Shown here: positions 55,758-64,000 of the stretch, piece after piece
How positions within the stretch are numbered: the first letter of the stretch is position 1
Layout: the number at the start of each line of letters is the position of its first letter
NCBI GenBank assembly: GCA_022781925.1
Contig: JALESO010000014.1
Span: 1 to 64,000 of the forward strand
DNA length: 64,000 bases
Direction: 5' to 3'
From: Lachnospiraceae bacterium
Lineage (GTDB): Bacteria > Bacillota > Clostridia > Lachnospirales > Lachnospiraceae
Made by a program: the position numbers and the translations under genes
Notes under the pieces: generated by a model
The model's database searches: none
Seen by the model: only the letters and a program-made list of their open reading frames with translations
What the model was told of the DNA's origin: nothing

Positions 55758-56927
55758 TCATTCTCCGAAGACTTCTCCCAGACGTTCCATCGCTTCCACG
55801 ATCATACTGCGGGGACTTGCAATATTGATCCGCATAAACCCTGCCCCCTCCGGTCCGAACATAGAGCCCTCATTAAACCAGATTCTTGCATCTTTCAGGA
55901 TCTTCGCATTCAGTGCTTCCGCAGACAGTCCATATTCCCGGAAATCCGCCCAAAGCAGATAGGTTCCCTCCGGCTCGATGAGATGGACTTTGGGCAGATG
56001 CTCTGCCAGATAATCACGGATGTATGTAATGTTTCCCTGCAGATATACACGTAATTCATCCAGCCACTGTGCACCATATTCATATGCTGCCTGACAGGAT
56101 ACCTGTCCGAACAGGTTTGCATCGGAGTAAAATACTTTGTCCATCTCTGCCTGGAAGGTCTTTCTCAGTTCCGGATTCGGGATCATAATATTGGACAGCT
56201 GCAGTTCTGCCAAATTAAATGTCTTACTCGGTGCCGTACAGATCACTGCATTGTCTGCATATTCACTCAGTGTACCAAAACTGGTGTGATGATATCCCTC
56301 ATATACAAAATCACAGTGTATCTCATCCACGATCATGATGACTCCATGCTTTTTACAGATTTCGGCAGCCTGACACAGTTCTTCTTTTGTCCAGACACGG
56401 GACACCGGGTTGTGCGGGCTGCAAAGCAGAAACAGTTTTACCTGTTCTTCTGTGATCTTGCGCTCCATATCTTCATAATCCATGTGATATTTTCCGTTTT
56501 CCATAACCAGTGGATTATTCACCAGTTTTCGTCCGTTTTCTTTTACCACATTGGTAAATGGATGATAAACCGGGCGCTGGATCATAACGCTGTCCCCCTC
56601 TTTTGTGTAAGCACGGACTGCTGCTGCCAGCGCAAATACCACACCCGGAGTGACGATCACCCAGTCTTTTTCCACCTGCCATCCAAACCGCTCAGAAAAC
56701 CAGTTTTTCAATGCATGATAATAGCCGTCACCCAGCATGGAATAACCGTATATACCACGGTCTGCCACTTCTTTTAACCGTTCTTTCACTTCCGGAACCG
56801 TCTCAAAATCCATATCTGCCACCCAGAGCGGTAATATATCCGCCGGTAATTTTCTTTTTGCAATCATATCCCATTTATAACAGTCCGTTCCATGACGGTC
56901 TACTATTTTGTCAAAATCGTATTTCAT
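55758..56927 (-). CDS. PatB/MalY-family pyridoxal enzyme (cystathionine beta-lyase type)
   Basis: Class-I aminotransferase-fold enzyme of 389 residues. PatB/MalY hallmarks: DRHGTDCYKWDMI near the start, LPLWVADMDFETVPEV (core WVADMDF), CSPHNPVSRVW, IVDEIHCDFVYEG, and the PLP Lys in CTAPSKTFNLAEL (about 231). Members cleave cystathionine or cysteine to give pyruvate, ammonia and a thiol; some are regulatory. The stop faces the flippase stop with 21 bp between. Upstream towards efp lies a duplicated, hairpin-rich segment. Confidence 0.92.
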   Translation of the reverse strand: MKYDFDKIVDRHGTDCYKWDMIAKRKLPADILPLWVADMDFETVPEVKERLKEVADRGIYGYSMLGDGYYHALKNWFSERFGWQVEKDWVIVTPGVVFALAAAVRAYTKEGDSVMIQRPVYHPFTNVVKENGRKLVNNPLVMENGKYHMDYEDMERKITEEQVKLFLLCSPHNPVSRVWTKEELCQAAEICKKHGVIMIVDEIHCDFVYEGYHHTSFGTLSEYADNAVICTAPSKTFNLAELQLSNIMIPNPELRKTFQAEMDKVFYSDANLFGQVSCQAAYEYGAQWLDELRVYLQGNITYIRDYLAEHLPKVHLIEPEGTYLLWADFREYGLSAEALNAKILKDARIWFNEGSMFGPEGAGFMRINIASPRSMIVEAMERLGEVFGE

Positions 56928-56958
56928 ACATCCTCCTTAATCCTCGTCAAACAGAAAA

Positions 56959-57091
56959 CGGAGCGGATATTTACAATCCACTCCGTCATTTAAAAAATAG
57001 TTCGCTTTGCTCACTTCCTGTAACAGCGGATATTCGCAATCCACTTCGTTACTTGCTCATAAAAAATAGTTCGCTCTGCTCACTATTTTTT
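56959..57091 (-). terminator. Duplicated hairpin/terminator segment after efp
   Basis: Two related units of about 63 bp stand in tandem (56963-57025 and 57026-57090). Each runs from GCGGATATT through CAATCCACT to AAAAAATAGTTCGCT and TGCTCACT. The first unit gives the hairpin CGGAG-T-GGAT/ATCC-G-CTCCG (56959-56985) followed on minus by TTTTC. The second gives AAAAAATAGT/ACTATTTTTT (57061-57070 with 57082-57091), which overlaps the efp stop codon. Both can terminate efp. Confidence 0.75.
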
Positions 57092-57650
57092 ATACTCGTG
57101 ATAAGTACTCGCCTGTTCTTGTATCAATCTTGATTACGTCTCCCTCATTTACGAATAACGGAACGTACACAGTAGCACCTGTCTCAACAGTTGCCGGTTT
57201 TGTAGCACCTGTTGCTGTATCGCCTTTGAAACCTGGCTCTGTCTCTGTGATAACAAGTTCAACGAACATCGGCGGCTCAACTGCGAAGATATCTCCGTTG
57301 TGGGCAAGCATTGTAACTGCCTCGTTCTCTTTTACGAATTTCAGAGCATCACCGATTGCATCTGCACTCAGAGCGATCTGATCATATGTCTCTGTATCCA
57401 TGAAGTAATATAAATCACCGTCATTGTACAGATACTGTTTCTCAGATCTGTCAACGTGTGCTGTCTCTACATCCTCTGTCGGACGGAATGTTTTCTCTAC
57501 AACACCACCGGTTTTAATATTTTTTAATCTTGTTCTGATAAAAGCTGCGCCTTTTCCAGGTTTTACGTGCTGGAAATCATCTACTCTGTATACATTGCCT
57601 TCCAGCTCGATTGTAACACCTTTTCCGATTACCTTTCCTGCGTTTGCCAT
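57090..57650 (-). CDS. efp: Elongation factor P
   Basis: Relieves ribosome stalling at proline runs. It has 186 residues and three beta-barrel domains: a KOW-like N-terminus (to about 65) with the tip loop [17 protein letters not shown], in which Lys33 is the position usually modified, then an OB domain and a C-terminal domain ending [17 protein letters not shown] (core IDTRTGEYL). The start [18 protein letters not shown] is slightly longer than some homologues. The stop codon lies in a terminator-like hairpin. Confidence 0.97.
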   Translation of the reverse strand: MANAGKVIGKGVTIELEGNVYRVDDFQHVKPGKGAAFIRTRLKNIKTGGVVEKTFRPTEDVETAHVDRSEKQYLYNDGDLYYFMDTETYDQIALSADAIGDALKFVKENEAVTMLAHNGDIFAVEPPMFVELVITETEPGFKGDTATGATKPATVETGATVYVPLFVNEGDVIKIDTRTGEYLSRV

Positions 57651-57771
57651 TCAAAAATCCTCCTTGTATGTTAAGACTCTCGGTCTTTTCTTCTATTACC
57701 ACAAATATATGGTAATTATTACTTCTATCTATTCTATATGAAAAACCGTGATTTTTCAACCTTTTTATAGA

Positions 57772-58209
57772 CTATTCCTCAATTTTATGGATCATATCGA
57801 TACGTGTCTGATGACGGCCACCCTGGAATTTGGCATCCAGCCATGCATCCACAATTGCTTTTGCAGTCTCACTGCCTACAATTCTGGCACCGAAAGCAAT
57901 GATATTTGCGTTGTTATGTTCTTTTACGAGACGGGCTGTTACCGGCTCGGAACATACTGCCGCACGTACCCCTTTTACTTTGTTTGCAGCGATAGAGATA
58001 CCGACACCGGTTCCACAGATCAGCACACCACCGTCCGCTTCACCTGCTGCTACCATACGTCCGGCTTTCTCGCCGTACTCCGGATAATTACAGCTGTCAT
58101 GTGTATCTGTACCGATATTGATCACCTCATGACCTTTCTCTTCCAGATATGCCTTGATCTCATTTTTCAGTTCTACTGCTGCATGGTCATTACCAATTAC
58201 AAGTTTCAT
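57772..58209 (-). CDS. rpiB: Ribose 5-phosphate isomerase B
   Basis: Interconverts ribose 5-phosphate and ribulose 5-phosphate in the pentose phosphate pathway. It has 145 residues from the ATG at 58209 (MKLVIGNDHAAVELK), which has GGAGGG 7 nt ahead; the frame's earlier ATG adds 23 residues without family likeness. The catalytic Cys is in GVLICGTGVGISIAANK (about 65), and ARLVKEHNNANIIAFGARIVG (core EHNNANIIAFGARIVG) is diagnostic of the LacAB/RpiB family. Downstream is efp, in the same direction. Confidence 0.96.
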   Translation of the reverse strand: MKLVIGNDHAAVELKNEIKAYLEEKGHEVINIGTDTHDSCNYPEYGEKAGRMVAAGEADGGVLICGTGVGISIAANKVKGVRAAVCSEPVTARLVKEHNNANIIAFGARIVGSETAKAIVDAWLDAKFQGGRHQTRIDMIHKIEE

Positions 58210-58303
58210 TGTTCTTCCCTCCGTTTTTTCATTTATCCTAGGATTGAGTCCTGTCACCGATATCATTTTCATATTCACTGTTTATGTCCGTGACAATCAT
58301 TTC

Positions 58304-58822
58304 TCACTCTAATATACTTTTATGTGTCTTTCTGTATCTGCGGTAACCAATCAGCACAATGGCTTCCAACCGCCGTTTTAAAACAATCTGAATTTCTTCC
58401 TTCCAGTGGATTTTCTTTACCATTATGGATGGAATTCCTGTCCGATTGGCACCAAACACATCGGTAAACATCTGATCTCCGATAAAAACCGTATTGCCCT
58501 TCTCCGTATGCATCTGCTCCATAGCTTTTTCATAATTTTTTGTTGATGGCTTATGCGCATCATAAATATACAGAGAATGCACAGAATCCGCAAATGGTTT
58601 TACCCGCGGCTCCTGATTATTAGAAATCAGGCAGGTGGCAAATCCAATCTCATGCAGATGTGCAAAAAGCTGTTTCGCCTGATCATTTGCAGGTGCTCCA
58701 TGTGTTACCAATGTATTATCAATATCAAAAATCAATCCCCGGTATCCGGACCGGTACAACCGGTCAAAATCAATCTCATATGTAGAGGATACATACAGAT
58801 CCGGATAAAATTTTTGAAACAT
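58304..58822 (-). CDS. YqeG-family HAD IIIA phosphatase
   Basis: HAD-superfamily phosphatase of about 172 residues. It opens MFQKFYPDLYVSSTYEID (a YqeG signature), followed by the nucleophile motif FDIDNTLVTHG, the second motif LISNN, the Lys in DAHKPSTKNYEKA, and VFIGDQMFTDVFGANR with the last aspartates. I chose the ATG at 58822, which has GGAGG 7 nt ahead. Members have been linked to phosphatidylglycerophosphate-type or other small substrates; the substrate here is not known. It lies 95 bp after nrdR-side sequence and before rpiB in the same direction. Confidence 0.9.
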   Translation of the reverse strand: MFQKFYPDLYVSSTYEIDFDRLYRSGYRGLIFDIDNTLVTHGAPANDQAKQLFAHLHEIGFATCLISNNQEPRVKPFADSVHSLYIYDAHKPSTKNYEKAMEQMHTEKGNTVFIGDQMFTDVFGANRTGIPSIMVKKIHWKEEIQIVLKRRLEAIVLIGYRRYRKTHKSILE

Positions 58823-58916
58823 AAACCACCTCCGTATTACATGCATAAATTGATGTTTGGGTTAAAAGATGCCATACGAATTGTTTCGTACTCCCACAAT
58901 TCTAACCTCATAAATT

Positions 58917-59369
58917 TTATTTATCCAACACTTTTTTTAGTTCTTCCACAAACGAATTTACATCTTTGAACTCCCTGTAAACCGATGCAAATCTCACATA
59001 TGCCACTGCTTCCAGATCCTTGAGCTTATCCATCACCAATTCCCCGATGACACTGCTTGGGATTTCTTTTTCTTCCATATTGAAGATTTCAGTCTCCACC
59101 TCATCAATAAGCTGATTGATCTGGTTAACGGACACCGGGCGTTTGTGGCAGGCGCGCAGTACACCATCCTCGATTTTTGAACGGTTATACTGTTCTCTGG
59201 TATTGTCTTTTTTTATAATGATCAGCGGAATGGTCTCCACCTTCTCATAAGTCGTAAATCTCTTTGCACAATCATCACAAAGTCTTCTCCGGCGGATGGA
59301 ATAATTATCATCTGCCGGTCTGGAATCAATGACTCTTGTATTATCGCTGCTGCAATAAGGGCATTTCAT
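58917..59369 (-). CDS. nrdR: Transcriptional repressor NrdR
   Basis: Represses ribonucleotide reductase genes according to ATP/dATP levels. It has 150 residues. The N-terminal zinc ribbon has Cys3, Cys6, Cys31 and Cys34 around the basic RRRR stretch (MKCPYCSSDNTRVIDSR), and the following ATP-cone domain (about 48-138) starts LIIIKKDNTREQYNRSKI. Length and order are typical. It lies 30 bp downstream of the YlmC/YmxH gene, a frequent neighbour in Clostridia. No nrd genes are in the window. Confidence 0.97.
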   Translation of the reverse strand: MKCPYCSSDNTRVIDSRPADDNYSIRRRRLCDDCAKRFTTYEKVETIPLIIIKKDNTREQYNRSKIEDGVLRACHKRPVSVNQINQLIDEVETEIFNMEEKEIPSSVIGELVMDKLKDLEAVAYVRFASVYREFKDVNSFVEELKKVLDK

Positions 59370-59399
59370 CGCTCTTTTCCTCCGTATTTATAAAATTGC

Positions 59400-59654
59400 T
59401 TAAAGTTTACGCAGACATTTTTCTGCACAAATGTCTACCAGTATTACATCCGGTCCGATCCGAACAATTTTTTTCCAGTCTATGACATATTCCGTGTCAC
59501 AGCCTACCAGATGAAACCACTTCGGAGGTCCCTTTATGATCATCGCACATATCTGTCCACTGCATTCGTCAAATTTCAGATCACAGACACATCCCAGACA
59601 TTTGCAGTCAGAGACATTGATAACCTCTTTTTTTGAAAATTCACATAAACGCAT
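59400..59654 (-). CDS. YlmC/YmxH-family PRC-barrel protein
   Basis: An 84-residue protein with a PRC-barrel-type fold, of the family annotated as sporulation protein YlmC/YmxH. It begins MRLCEFSKKEVINVSDCKCLG; RLSELS/KEVINxxDGxxLG is the family's usual start. It ends with VDICAEKCLRKL. Unlike many relatives it is rich in cysteine (eight residues), so metal binding is possible. It shares a direction and short spacing (30 bp) with nrdR. Its exact role is not known. Confidence 0.85.
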   Translation of the reverse strand: MRLCEFSKKEVINVSDCKCLGCVCDLKFDECSGQICAMIIKGPPKWFHLVGCDTEYVIDWKKIVRIGPDVILVDICAEKCLRKL

Positions 59655-59829
59655 CCTGCACTTCCCGGATTTTTTTGTTCTTTTATCTTATTCATAGTTG
59701 CCAGGAACGTGCATATGATACTGCTTTATGCAGCTATGCTGCTGATGCATCAGATTATTTTTTATATACGCTTATTCTCTTGTGAACTGCCCATTGTTTA
59801 AAGCCAATAGGCATCCTGCTTCAATCGTT

Positions 59830-60930
59830 TTATACATTGAAACGGAACAGGATCACATCGCCGTCCTGTACCACATATTCTTTTCCTTCCAGTCCTACCA
59901 GACCTTTTTCACGGGCTGCAGCCAGTGAGCCGCACTCCAGGAGATCTTTGTAGTTTACAACCTCGGCACGGATGAATCCACGCTCAAAATCAGTATGGAT
60001 CTTTCCGGCTGCCTGCGGAGCTTTGGTTCCTTTTTTAATGGTCCATGCTCGTGTCTCATCCTCACCTGCAGTCAGATAACTCAGCAGACCAAGTAAGCTG
60101 TAACTTGCCTTGATCAGTTTTTCCAGGCCGGACTGTTTCAGTCCCAGATCTTCCAGGAACATTGCTTTCTCATCATCATCCAGTTCCGCGATCTCCTGCT
60201 CAATCTGTGCACAGATAACAAATACTTCAGAGCCTTCCTCTGCAGCCAGTTTGCGTACATTTGCCACATGCGGATTGTTTGCGCCGTCATCAGCCAGATC
60301 ATCCTCGGATACGTTGGCAGCATAAATCACCGGTTTTGCAGTCAGCAGATTGTAAGAAGCAAACCATTCCTGATCATCTTCATCATCGCCTACCTCAAAG
60401 GTTTTTGCCAGCTGACCGTCCTCCAGATGTGCTTTGATCTTCTCTAACAATTCCAGCTCTTTTGCCAGTTTCTTATCCATTCTGGCACCTTTGCTTGTTT
60501 TGGCGATACGGCGCTCCAGAATTTCGATATCAGAAAAGATCAGCTCCAGATTGATGGTCTCAATATCACGGGCCGGATCTACACTTCCGTCTACATGAAC
60601 AACATTTGGATCCTCAAAGCAACGTACCACATGTACAATTGCATCTACTTCACGGATGTTTGCCAGAAACTGGTTTCCGAGTCCCTCACCTTTGCTGGCT
60701 CCTTTTACCAGACCTGCAATATCTACAAACTCAATAACAGCCGGTGTCACTTTCTTGGAATGATACATATCTCCCAGTAATTTCAAGCGCTCATCCGGTA
60801 CTGCTACGACACCCACATTCGGGTCAATGGTACAAAACGGATAGTTCGCTGACTCAGCACCGGCTTTTGTCAGTGAATTGAACAGGGTACTTTTTCCTAC
60901 GTTTGGCAGTCCCACGATTCCTAATTTCAT
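59830..60930 (-). CDS. ychF: Redox-regulated ATPase/GTPase YchF (Obg family)
   Basis: Universally conserved P-loop protein that prefers ATP and binds ribosomes. It has 366 residues. G1 is [12 protein letters not shown] (6-17), G3 is [17 protein letters not shown], the coiled-coil insert is about 130-170, and the C-terminal TGS domain ends [16 protein letters not shown]. Length and motifs are standard. It stands alone, preceded by a 356-bp gap with a short degenerate frame. Confidence 0.97.
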   Translation of the reverse strand: MKLGIVGLPNVGKSTLFNSLTKAGAESANYPFCTIDPNVGVVAVPDERLKLLGDMYHSKKVTPAVIEFVDIAGLVKGASKGEGLGNQFLANIREVDAIVHVVRCFEDPNVVHVDGSVDPARDIETINLELIFSDIEILERRIAKTSKGARMDKKLAKELELLEKIKAHLEDGQLAKTFEVGDDEDDQEWFASYNLLTAKPVIYAANVSEDDLADDGANNPHVANVRKLAAEEGSEVFVICAQIEQEIAELDDDEKAMFLEDLGLKQSGLEKLIKASYSLLGLLSYLTAGEDETRAWTIKKGTKAPQAAGKIHTDFERGFIRAEVVNYKDLLECGSLAAAREKGLVGLEGKEYVVQDGDVILFRFNV

Positions 60931-60981
60931 TTTCTCTATTTCCTCCTATAAATCCTTTGATTTCAAGGGATTTCAGCATAC

Positions 60982-61125
60982 TTATTTTTGCAAGTGGGCC
61001 ATTTCGTGGGCCATTACATTGCCATAAGTGCTTCCTGCTACCAATTCCATTTCTTTTTTCTTCCTCGGTAATATGAACTGAATGATACCCTTGTCAAATT
61101 CTTTTCTTTTTAAATCTTTTCCCAT
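60982..61125 (-). pseudogene. 47-codon frame, possible remnant of a tyrosine integrase
   Basis: A minus-strand frame of 47 residues starting MGKDLKRKEFDKGI and ending MAHEMAHLQK, too short for usual gene calling. The first 14 residues resemble the N-terminal start of Tn916-like tyrosine integrases of Clostridia (a MGKDLKGKELGKGI type of opening). The rest does not continue that family, so it may be a deleted leftover of an integrated element, with the palindrome near 60956-60972 as a scar. I see no good ribosome binding site. This is recalled likeness only; it could be chance. Confidence 0.3.
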
Positions 61126-61243
61126 ATTTCAGCTTCTTTCATAAGAAGCCCCAATACAGCACCTTGTATTATACCATAGCATTTTATCTTTGTGAATATT
61201 CATTTTTATCTAATCTCCTGTCAATGCACCTCATTCATAATCT

Positions 61244-61272
61244 AAAAAGCGCCGTATTGCTACGACGCTTTT
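61244..61272 (-). terminator. Terminator of the flavoprotein gene
   Basis: AAAAGCG-C-CGTA pairs with TACG-A-CGCTTTT around TTGC; on the minus strand it is followed by TTTTTAGA. It lies 15 bp beyond the stop and could work in both directions. Confidence 0.85.
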
Positions 61273-61286
61273 GTCTTGCATAGAAG

Positions 61287-62135
61287 CTATTCTGTGAGAT
61301 AACTGATACAGCTATGTGCTGCCACATTTCCTTCTCCCACTGCTTTTGTATACTGATACGGACGACCGGTGCAGTCTCCCGCTGCAAAACAGCCGGGCAG
61401 ATTTGTTTTCTGGGTGCGATCCACTTTGATATGTCCATTCTCAATCTCTAATCCGGAAACGAGTTTGGAGGGCGCAATGGCATTGCGCAGACAGAAAATG
61501 CCGTCAAGCTCCAACACCTTTCCGCTTTTTAACACGAGACCGGTTACCCGGTCACTGCCCTTTATTTCCAACGGAAAGTCTTTCGAAATCGTAACATTCT
61601 CTTTTTTTATCTGACTGTCTGAAAACATTGGAAAATAAGTTACCTTTGCTGCCAGATCTGCCAGATATTCTACTTCATGCTCATATTTTGGATCATTACA
61701 CAGTACTGCGATTTCCTTATCTTTGTAGAACATACCATCGCAGGTAGCGCAATAACTGACACCCCTGCCGAGTAACTCGTCTTCACCCTTCAGCAGTTTT
61801 GCTGTCATCACACCCATGGCAAGGATCAGTGTTTTTGCCTCGTAGACTTCATTGTCTGCCAGTACCATGTAATACGTTCCGACTGACATAACATTTGTCA
61901 CTGTCTTTTCTGTAATATCCAGACCGGCGCTCTGTATGTGATCTGTAAAATGAGAAAACAATTCCTGTCCGGTCAGCTCCGGAAATCCCGGATAATTTGT
62001 AATTTTTTCTGCTTTCTGCACTTTATCACTCAGATTTTTGGAACCGAACCATACAAAACTTTTTTTGTAAGTTTTCAGGTTCAATGCTGCAGATAAGCCT
62101 GCCGGACCGGTTCCGATAATAATACAATCATACAT
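61287..62135 (-). CDS. Thioredoxin-reductase-like flavoprotein lacking a clear NADPH motif
   Basis: A 282-residue FAD-dependent oxidoreductase of the thioredoxin reductase class. The FAD motif GTGPAG (8-13), the redox pair Cys129-Cys132 in CATCDG, and the C-terminal FAD motif PGCFAAGDCTGRPYQ are all present. In the second nucleotide domain the usual GGGxxA/S NADPH motif is replaced by AVLCNDPKYEHE (about 144-155), and the protein is about 30 residues shorter than NADPH-type TrxB. This recalls clostridial ferredoxin-dependent flavin thioredoxin reductases and their relatives. The electron donor is therefore open. No thioredoxin gene is adjacent. GlpP is encoded 60 bp upstream. Confidence 0.88.
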   Translation of the reverse strand: MYDCIIIGTGPAGLSAALNLKTYKKSFVWFGSKNLSDKVQKAEKITNYPGFPELTGQELFSHFTDHIQSAGLDITEKTVTNVMSVGTYYMVLADNEVYEAKTLILAMGVMTAKLLKGEDELLGRGVSYCATCDGMFYKDKEIAVLCNDPKYEHEVEYLADLAAKVTYFPMFSDSQIKKENVTISKDFPLEIKGSDRVTGLVLKSGKVLELDGIFCLRNAIAPSKLVSGLEIENGHIKVDRTQKTNLPGCFAAGDCTGRPYQYTKAVGEGNVAAHSCISYLTE

Positions 62136-62194
62136 GTTTGCGCTACCTCCGTAATTCTTTTCCTCAACTTAATCACATTTTTTTCTTCTGCAAA

Positions 62195-62764
62195 TCACAG
62201 AAACCACAGTTCTTCTTTCGTCGTTGAAATCGACGCCGCACCTGCATCCAATGCAGCAATAATATCCTCTTTATCGGAAATCAGACCGCCTGCGATCACC
62301 GGAACGGACAGTGTTTCTGCCATCTGGCGGATAACCTTTGGCATAACACCGGGCATCAGTTCCACACAATCCGGACGAATCGCTTTTGTACATTTTTCCA
62401 CATTCTCATAGGCTGCGGAATCAATAACAAAAAAACGGTGCACGGTGTATAGCCCAAGTTCTTTTCCACGGCGGATCTGTGGCTGTTTTGTGGAAATGAT
62501 TCCATCCGCATTTGTTTCTTTTCGAATATAATCCACACTGATCTCACGACTGGAAAGTCCGTTCACCAGATCCATGTGTACAAATGCAAGTTTCCCTGCG
62601 GATTTAACATGATCTACGATTTCTGAAATGGTGCAGACATCTCCGAATAAAATAAATACGATGCCACTCTCGGACTGACAGCAGCGTGCCAGTCCCTCCC
62701 TATCTCTTGCCGCTGCGATCACCGGACAATCTTCCAACTGTTCCTGAAATGAATTCTGAAGCAT
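62195..62764 (-). CDS. glpP: Glycerol-3-phosphate-responsive antiterminator GlpP
   Basis: RNA-binding antiterminator that, with glycerol 3-phosphate, lets transcription pass leader terminators of glycerol genes. It has 189 residues with a TIM-barrel-like fold: VIAAARDREGLARC, FILFGDVCTISEIV, VHMDLVNGLSSREISVDYI (core HMDLVNGL), GIISTKQPQI, VELMPGVMPKVI and the end PVIAGGLISDKEDI. All are family hallmarks. No glpF, glpK or glpD lies in the window, so it would act elsewhere. It is followed by the flavoprotein gene in the same direction. Confidence 0.93.
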   Translation of the reverse strand: MLQNSFQEQLEDCPVIAAARDREGLARCCQSESGIVFILFGDVCTISEIVDHVKSAGKLAFVHMDLVNGLSSREISVDYIRKETNADGIISTKQPQIRRGKELGLYTVHRFFVIDSAAYENVEKCTKAIRPDCVELMPGVMPKVIRQMAETLSVPVIAGGLISDKEDIIAALDAGAASISTTKEELWFL

Positions 62765-62857
62765 GCGTTTCTCCTGTCTTCTTCCCTCTGACTGATACTA
62801 ATAGCGATTTGTGTCCGCTACCATCTGTAAAAATGGGGCATCACACTTCTGACATTT

Positions 62858-64000
62858 TTACTGACGTTTTTCAATAATAAATAAATAACTTCCGTTTTTC
62901 TCCTGAATGCAGAATTCCTGCACCAGACGGAACTGTGGATGCAGACGCAGCTGCTTTTTCACCAGACCCATCTCTCTGGAGAAAAAGATCATGCGGCCAT
63001 CCTCTGTCAGTACCTCATCTGATTTTTCAAAAAATCTGCGGTACAACACATCCAGTTCCGGTTTTGTCAGATTGCCAGCCGGAAGATCTGTGACGATCTC
63101 GTCAAATTTATAGTCATGCACAAAATCAAAATAATCACGATTGATATAATTTATCTGCATTCCTGCAATTTTGCTGTTCACCCGTGCTTTTTCAACAGCC
63201 TCCCCGAAACAGTCAATGCCATAAGCATTTCGTGCCGGCACCAGAAACCGGCGCTCGATCAGTAATGTTCCTACACCGCAGAACGGATCCAGAATCTGTG
63301 CATGCTCCTTCAGATACGGTTTTGCCAGTGCCAGCAGCCCTGCTGCCATAGTTGGTTTCATGCTGGCTGCCACATAATATCTGCGGTAGTCAAACCGGTG
63401 ATCCGGCAAAGTATACAGCTTAAGCAGCGGTACAAATCCACCCTCACGGTTCTGCAACAGACGAATTTCAACTTCATAGTGGGAAGTAGAATTGATCAGC
63501 TTTCGTGCAAAAGCCTTCTCAATGGCTGCTGCTGTCTGTCTGGAAAAACTGCTCCGCTCCTCAAGAGCCATTCCGCCGGACACACCGATCCGAAAATAGA
63601 ACGGTGCTTCTCCCTTATGTGTCTCTGCAAGGATCTGCAGCAGATCCGAAGCTGCCAGCTGCGCTGCCAGGGTTTCCGGTTCAGAAGACAGGACATGTTT
63701 CTCTGTCTGTGTATGAATGACAAAAAGCAATTCCTGAAACGTACGGATCTTCATCGTATCTTCAAAATCAGATACTATGGTACGGACTCCGGATTTCAAT
63801 ATTTTTTTCTTTCCGGTCACTTGCTCTGCCAGCACATCCCGAAATGCCGGCAATGTTAAAAGCAACACTTCACTGGAACGGTTCCATCCGTTAAACGTAT
63901 GTTTTTTCACGCCTTTTTTCTGAAGGATCAGTTCCTGCAATGCATGCAGTTCTGCCTGGGTATGCTTCTTTTCCTCTTCCGGAGCATCATATTCTGCCAG
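62858..64000 (-). CDS. RNA/DNA methyltransferase (TRM11/UPF0020-like), N-terminus beyond window
   Basis: SAM-dependent methyltransferase domain in the C-terminal half: the SAM motif ILDPFCGVGTLLIERR (about 120 residues before the DLPAGN site), an acidic loop NAYGIDCFGEAV, and the catalytic-type motif DLPAGN, a variant of the N/D-P-P-Y/F motif of N-methyltransferases. The N-terminal 190 residues resemble the THUMP-associated region of tRNA-guanosine methyltransferases only loosely. The frame stays open to base 64000; the TTG at 63940 is not a convincing start, so the gene probably begins outside. The exact substrate is unknown. Confidence 0.8.
   Translation of the reverse strand: MAEYDAPEEEKKHTQAELHALQELILQKKGVKKHTFNGWNRSSEVLLLTLPAFRDVLAEQVTGKKKILKSGVRTIVSDFEDTMKIRTFQELLFVIHTQTEKHVLSSEPETLAAQLAASDLLQILAETHKGEAPFYFRIGVSGGMALEERSSFSRQTAAAIEKAFARKLINSTSHYEVEIRLLQNREGGFVPLLKLYTLPDHRFDYRRYYVAASMKPTMAAGLLALAKPYLKEHAQILDPFCGVGTLLIERRFLVPARNAYGIDCFGEAVEKARVNSKIAGMQINYINRDYFDFVHDYKFDEIVTDLPAGNLTKPELDVLYRRFFEKSDEVLTEDGRMIFFSREMGLVKKQLRLHPQFRLVQEFCIQEKNGSYLFIIEKRQ

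Larger units (their letters stand above)
60931..61286. other. Gap between ychF and the flavoprotein gene
   Basis: It contains a short minus-strand frame (60982-61125, listed separately), the direct repeat GTGGGCCATT (60996 and 61007), a palindromic CCCTTGAAATCAAAGG-like segment near 60956-60972 and the terminator of the flavoprotein gene (61244-61272). Otherwise it is AT-rich. Confidence 0.55.

Overview
The window looks like chromosomal DNA of a Gram-positive, anaerobic, spore-forming gut Firmicute, most likely a Lachnospiraceae member of the Blautia/Roseburia kind. The reasons are the block rnpB-nucleoside kinase-trmK-rpoD-dnaG-dgt, sporulation-type genes (SpoVB-like flippase, YlmC/YmxH protein), a Firmicutes type-2 GalT, GlpP, and a secreted protein with tryptophan-pair cell-wall repeats. 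The genus is an inference. Most genes lie on the minus strand, and operons are described here in transcription order (falling coordinates). I saw no rRNA, tRNA, CRISPR array, prophage or intact insertion sequence.

Layout. 1-12.6 kb: information-processing genes (RNase P RNA, nucleoside kinase, TrmK, sigma-A, primase, dGTPase, uracil-DNA glycosylase), hisH-hisF, a two-component system, and the trans-translation set rnr-smpB-ssrA. 14.9-23.6 kb: SecG, a split ThrE-type amino-acid exporter, and a probable four-gene operon of a secreted SASA-family esterase with wall-binding repeats, a VWA-like protein, a MoxR-type AAA+ ATPase and a leucine-rich-repeat protein. 23.7-27.5 kb: an atypical long enolase and a beta-helix protein. 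27.8-40 kb: a galactoside locus with GH42 beta-galactosidase, ABC transporter (binding protein and two permeases, no ATPase), two AraC regulators and the Leloir genes galK-galT-galE. 40.7-44.7 kb: purC-purF-purB. 44.9-51.9 kb: a MATE transporter and the lower-glycolysis run gapA-pgk-tpiA-gpmI. 52.3-64 kb: PHP-type histidinol phosphatase, cysteine desulfurase, SpoVB-like flippase, PatB/MalY lyase, EF-P, RpiB, YqeG phosphatase, NrdR, YlmC, YchF, a flavin thioredoxin-reductase-like protein with no visible NADPH motif, GlpP, and a partial RNA methyltransferase.

The least ordinary content is in the spaces between genes. At least five kinds of long palindromic element can be read directly. They are a 200-bp hairpin repeat present twice (27.6 and 40.5 kb) whose stems differ in sequence but still pair; two diverged 85-98-bp palindromes side by side between pgk and tpiA; a 175-bp element with perfect 25-bp inverted ends (40.0 kb); a branched 134-bp structure between purF and purB; and a 176-bp nested palindrome between smpB and ssrA that may be related to the purF-purB one. 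Several sit within about 20 bp of a stop codon. Compensatory changes and the strand preference of G-U pairs suggest that some act as RNA. Their identity and function are not known to me.
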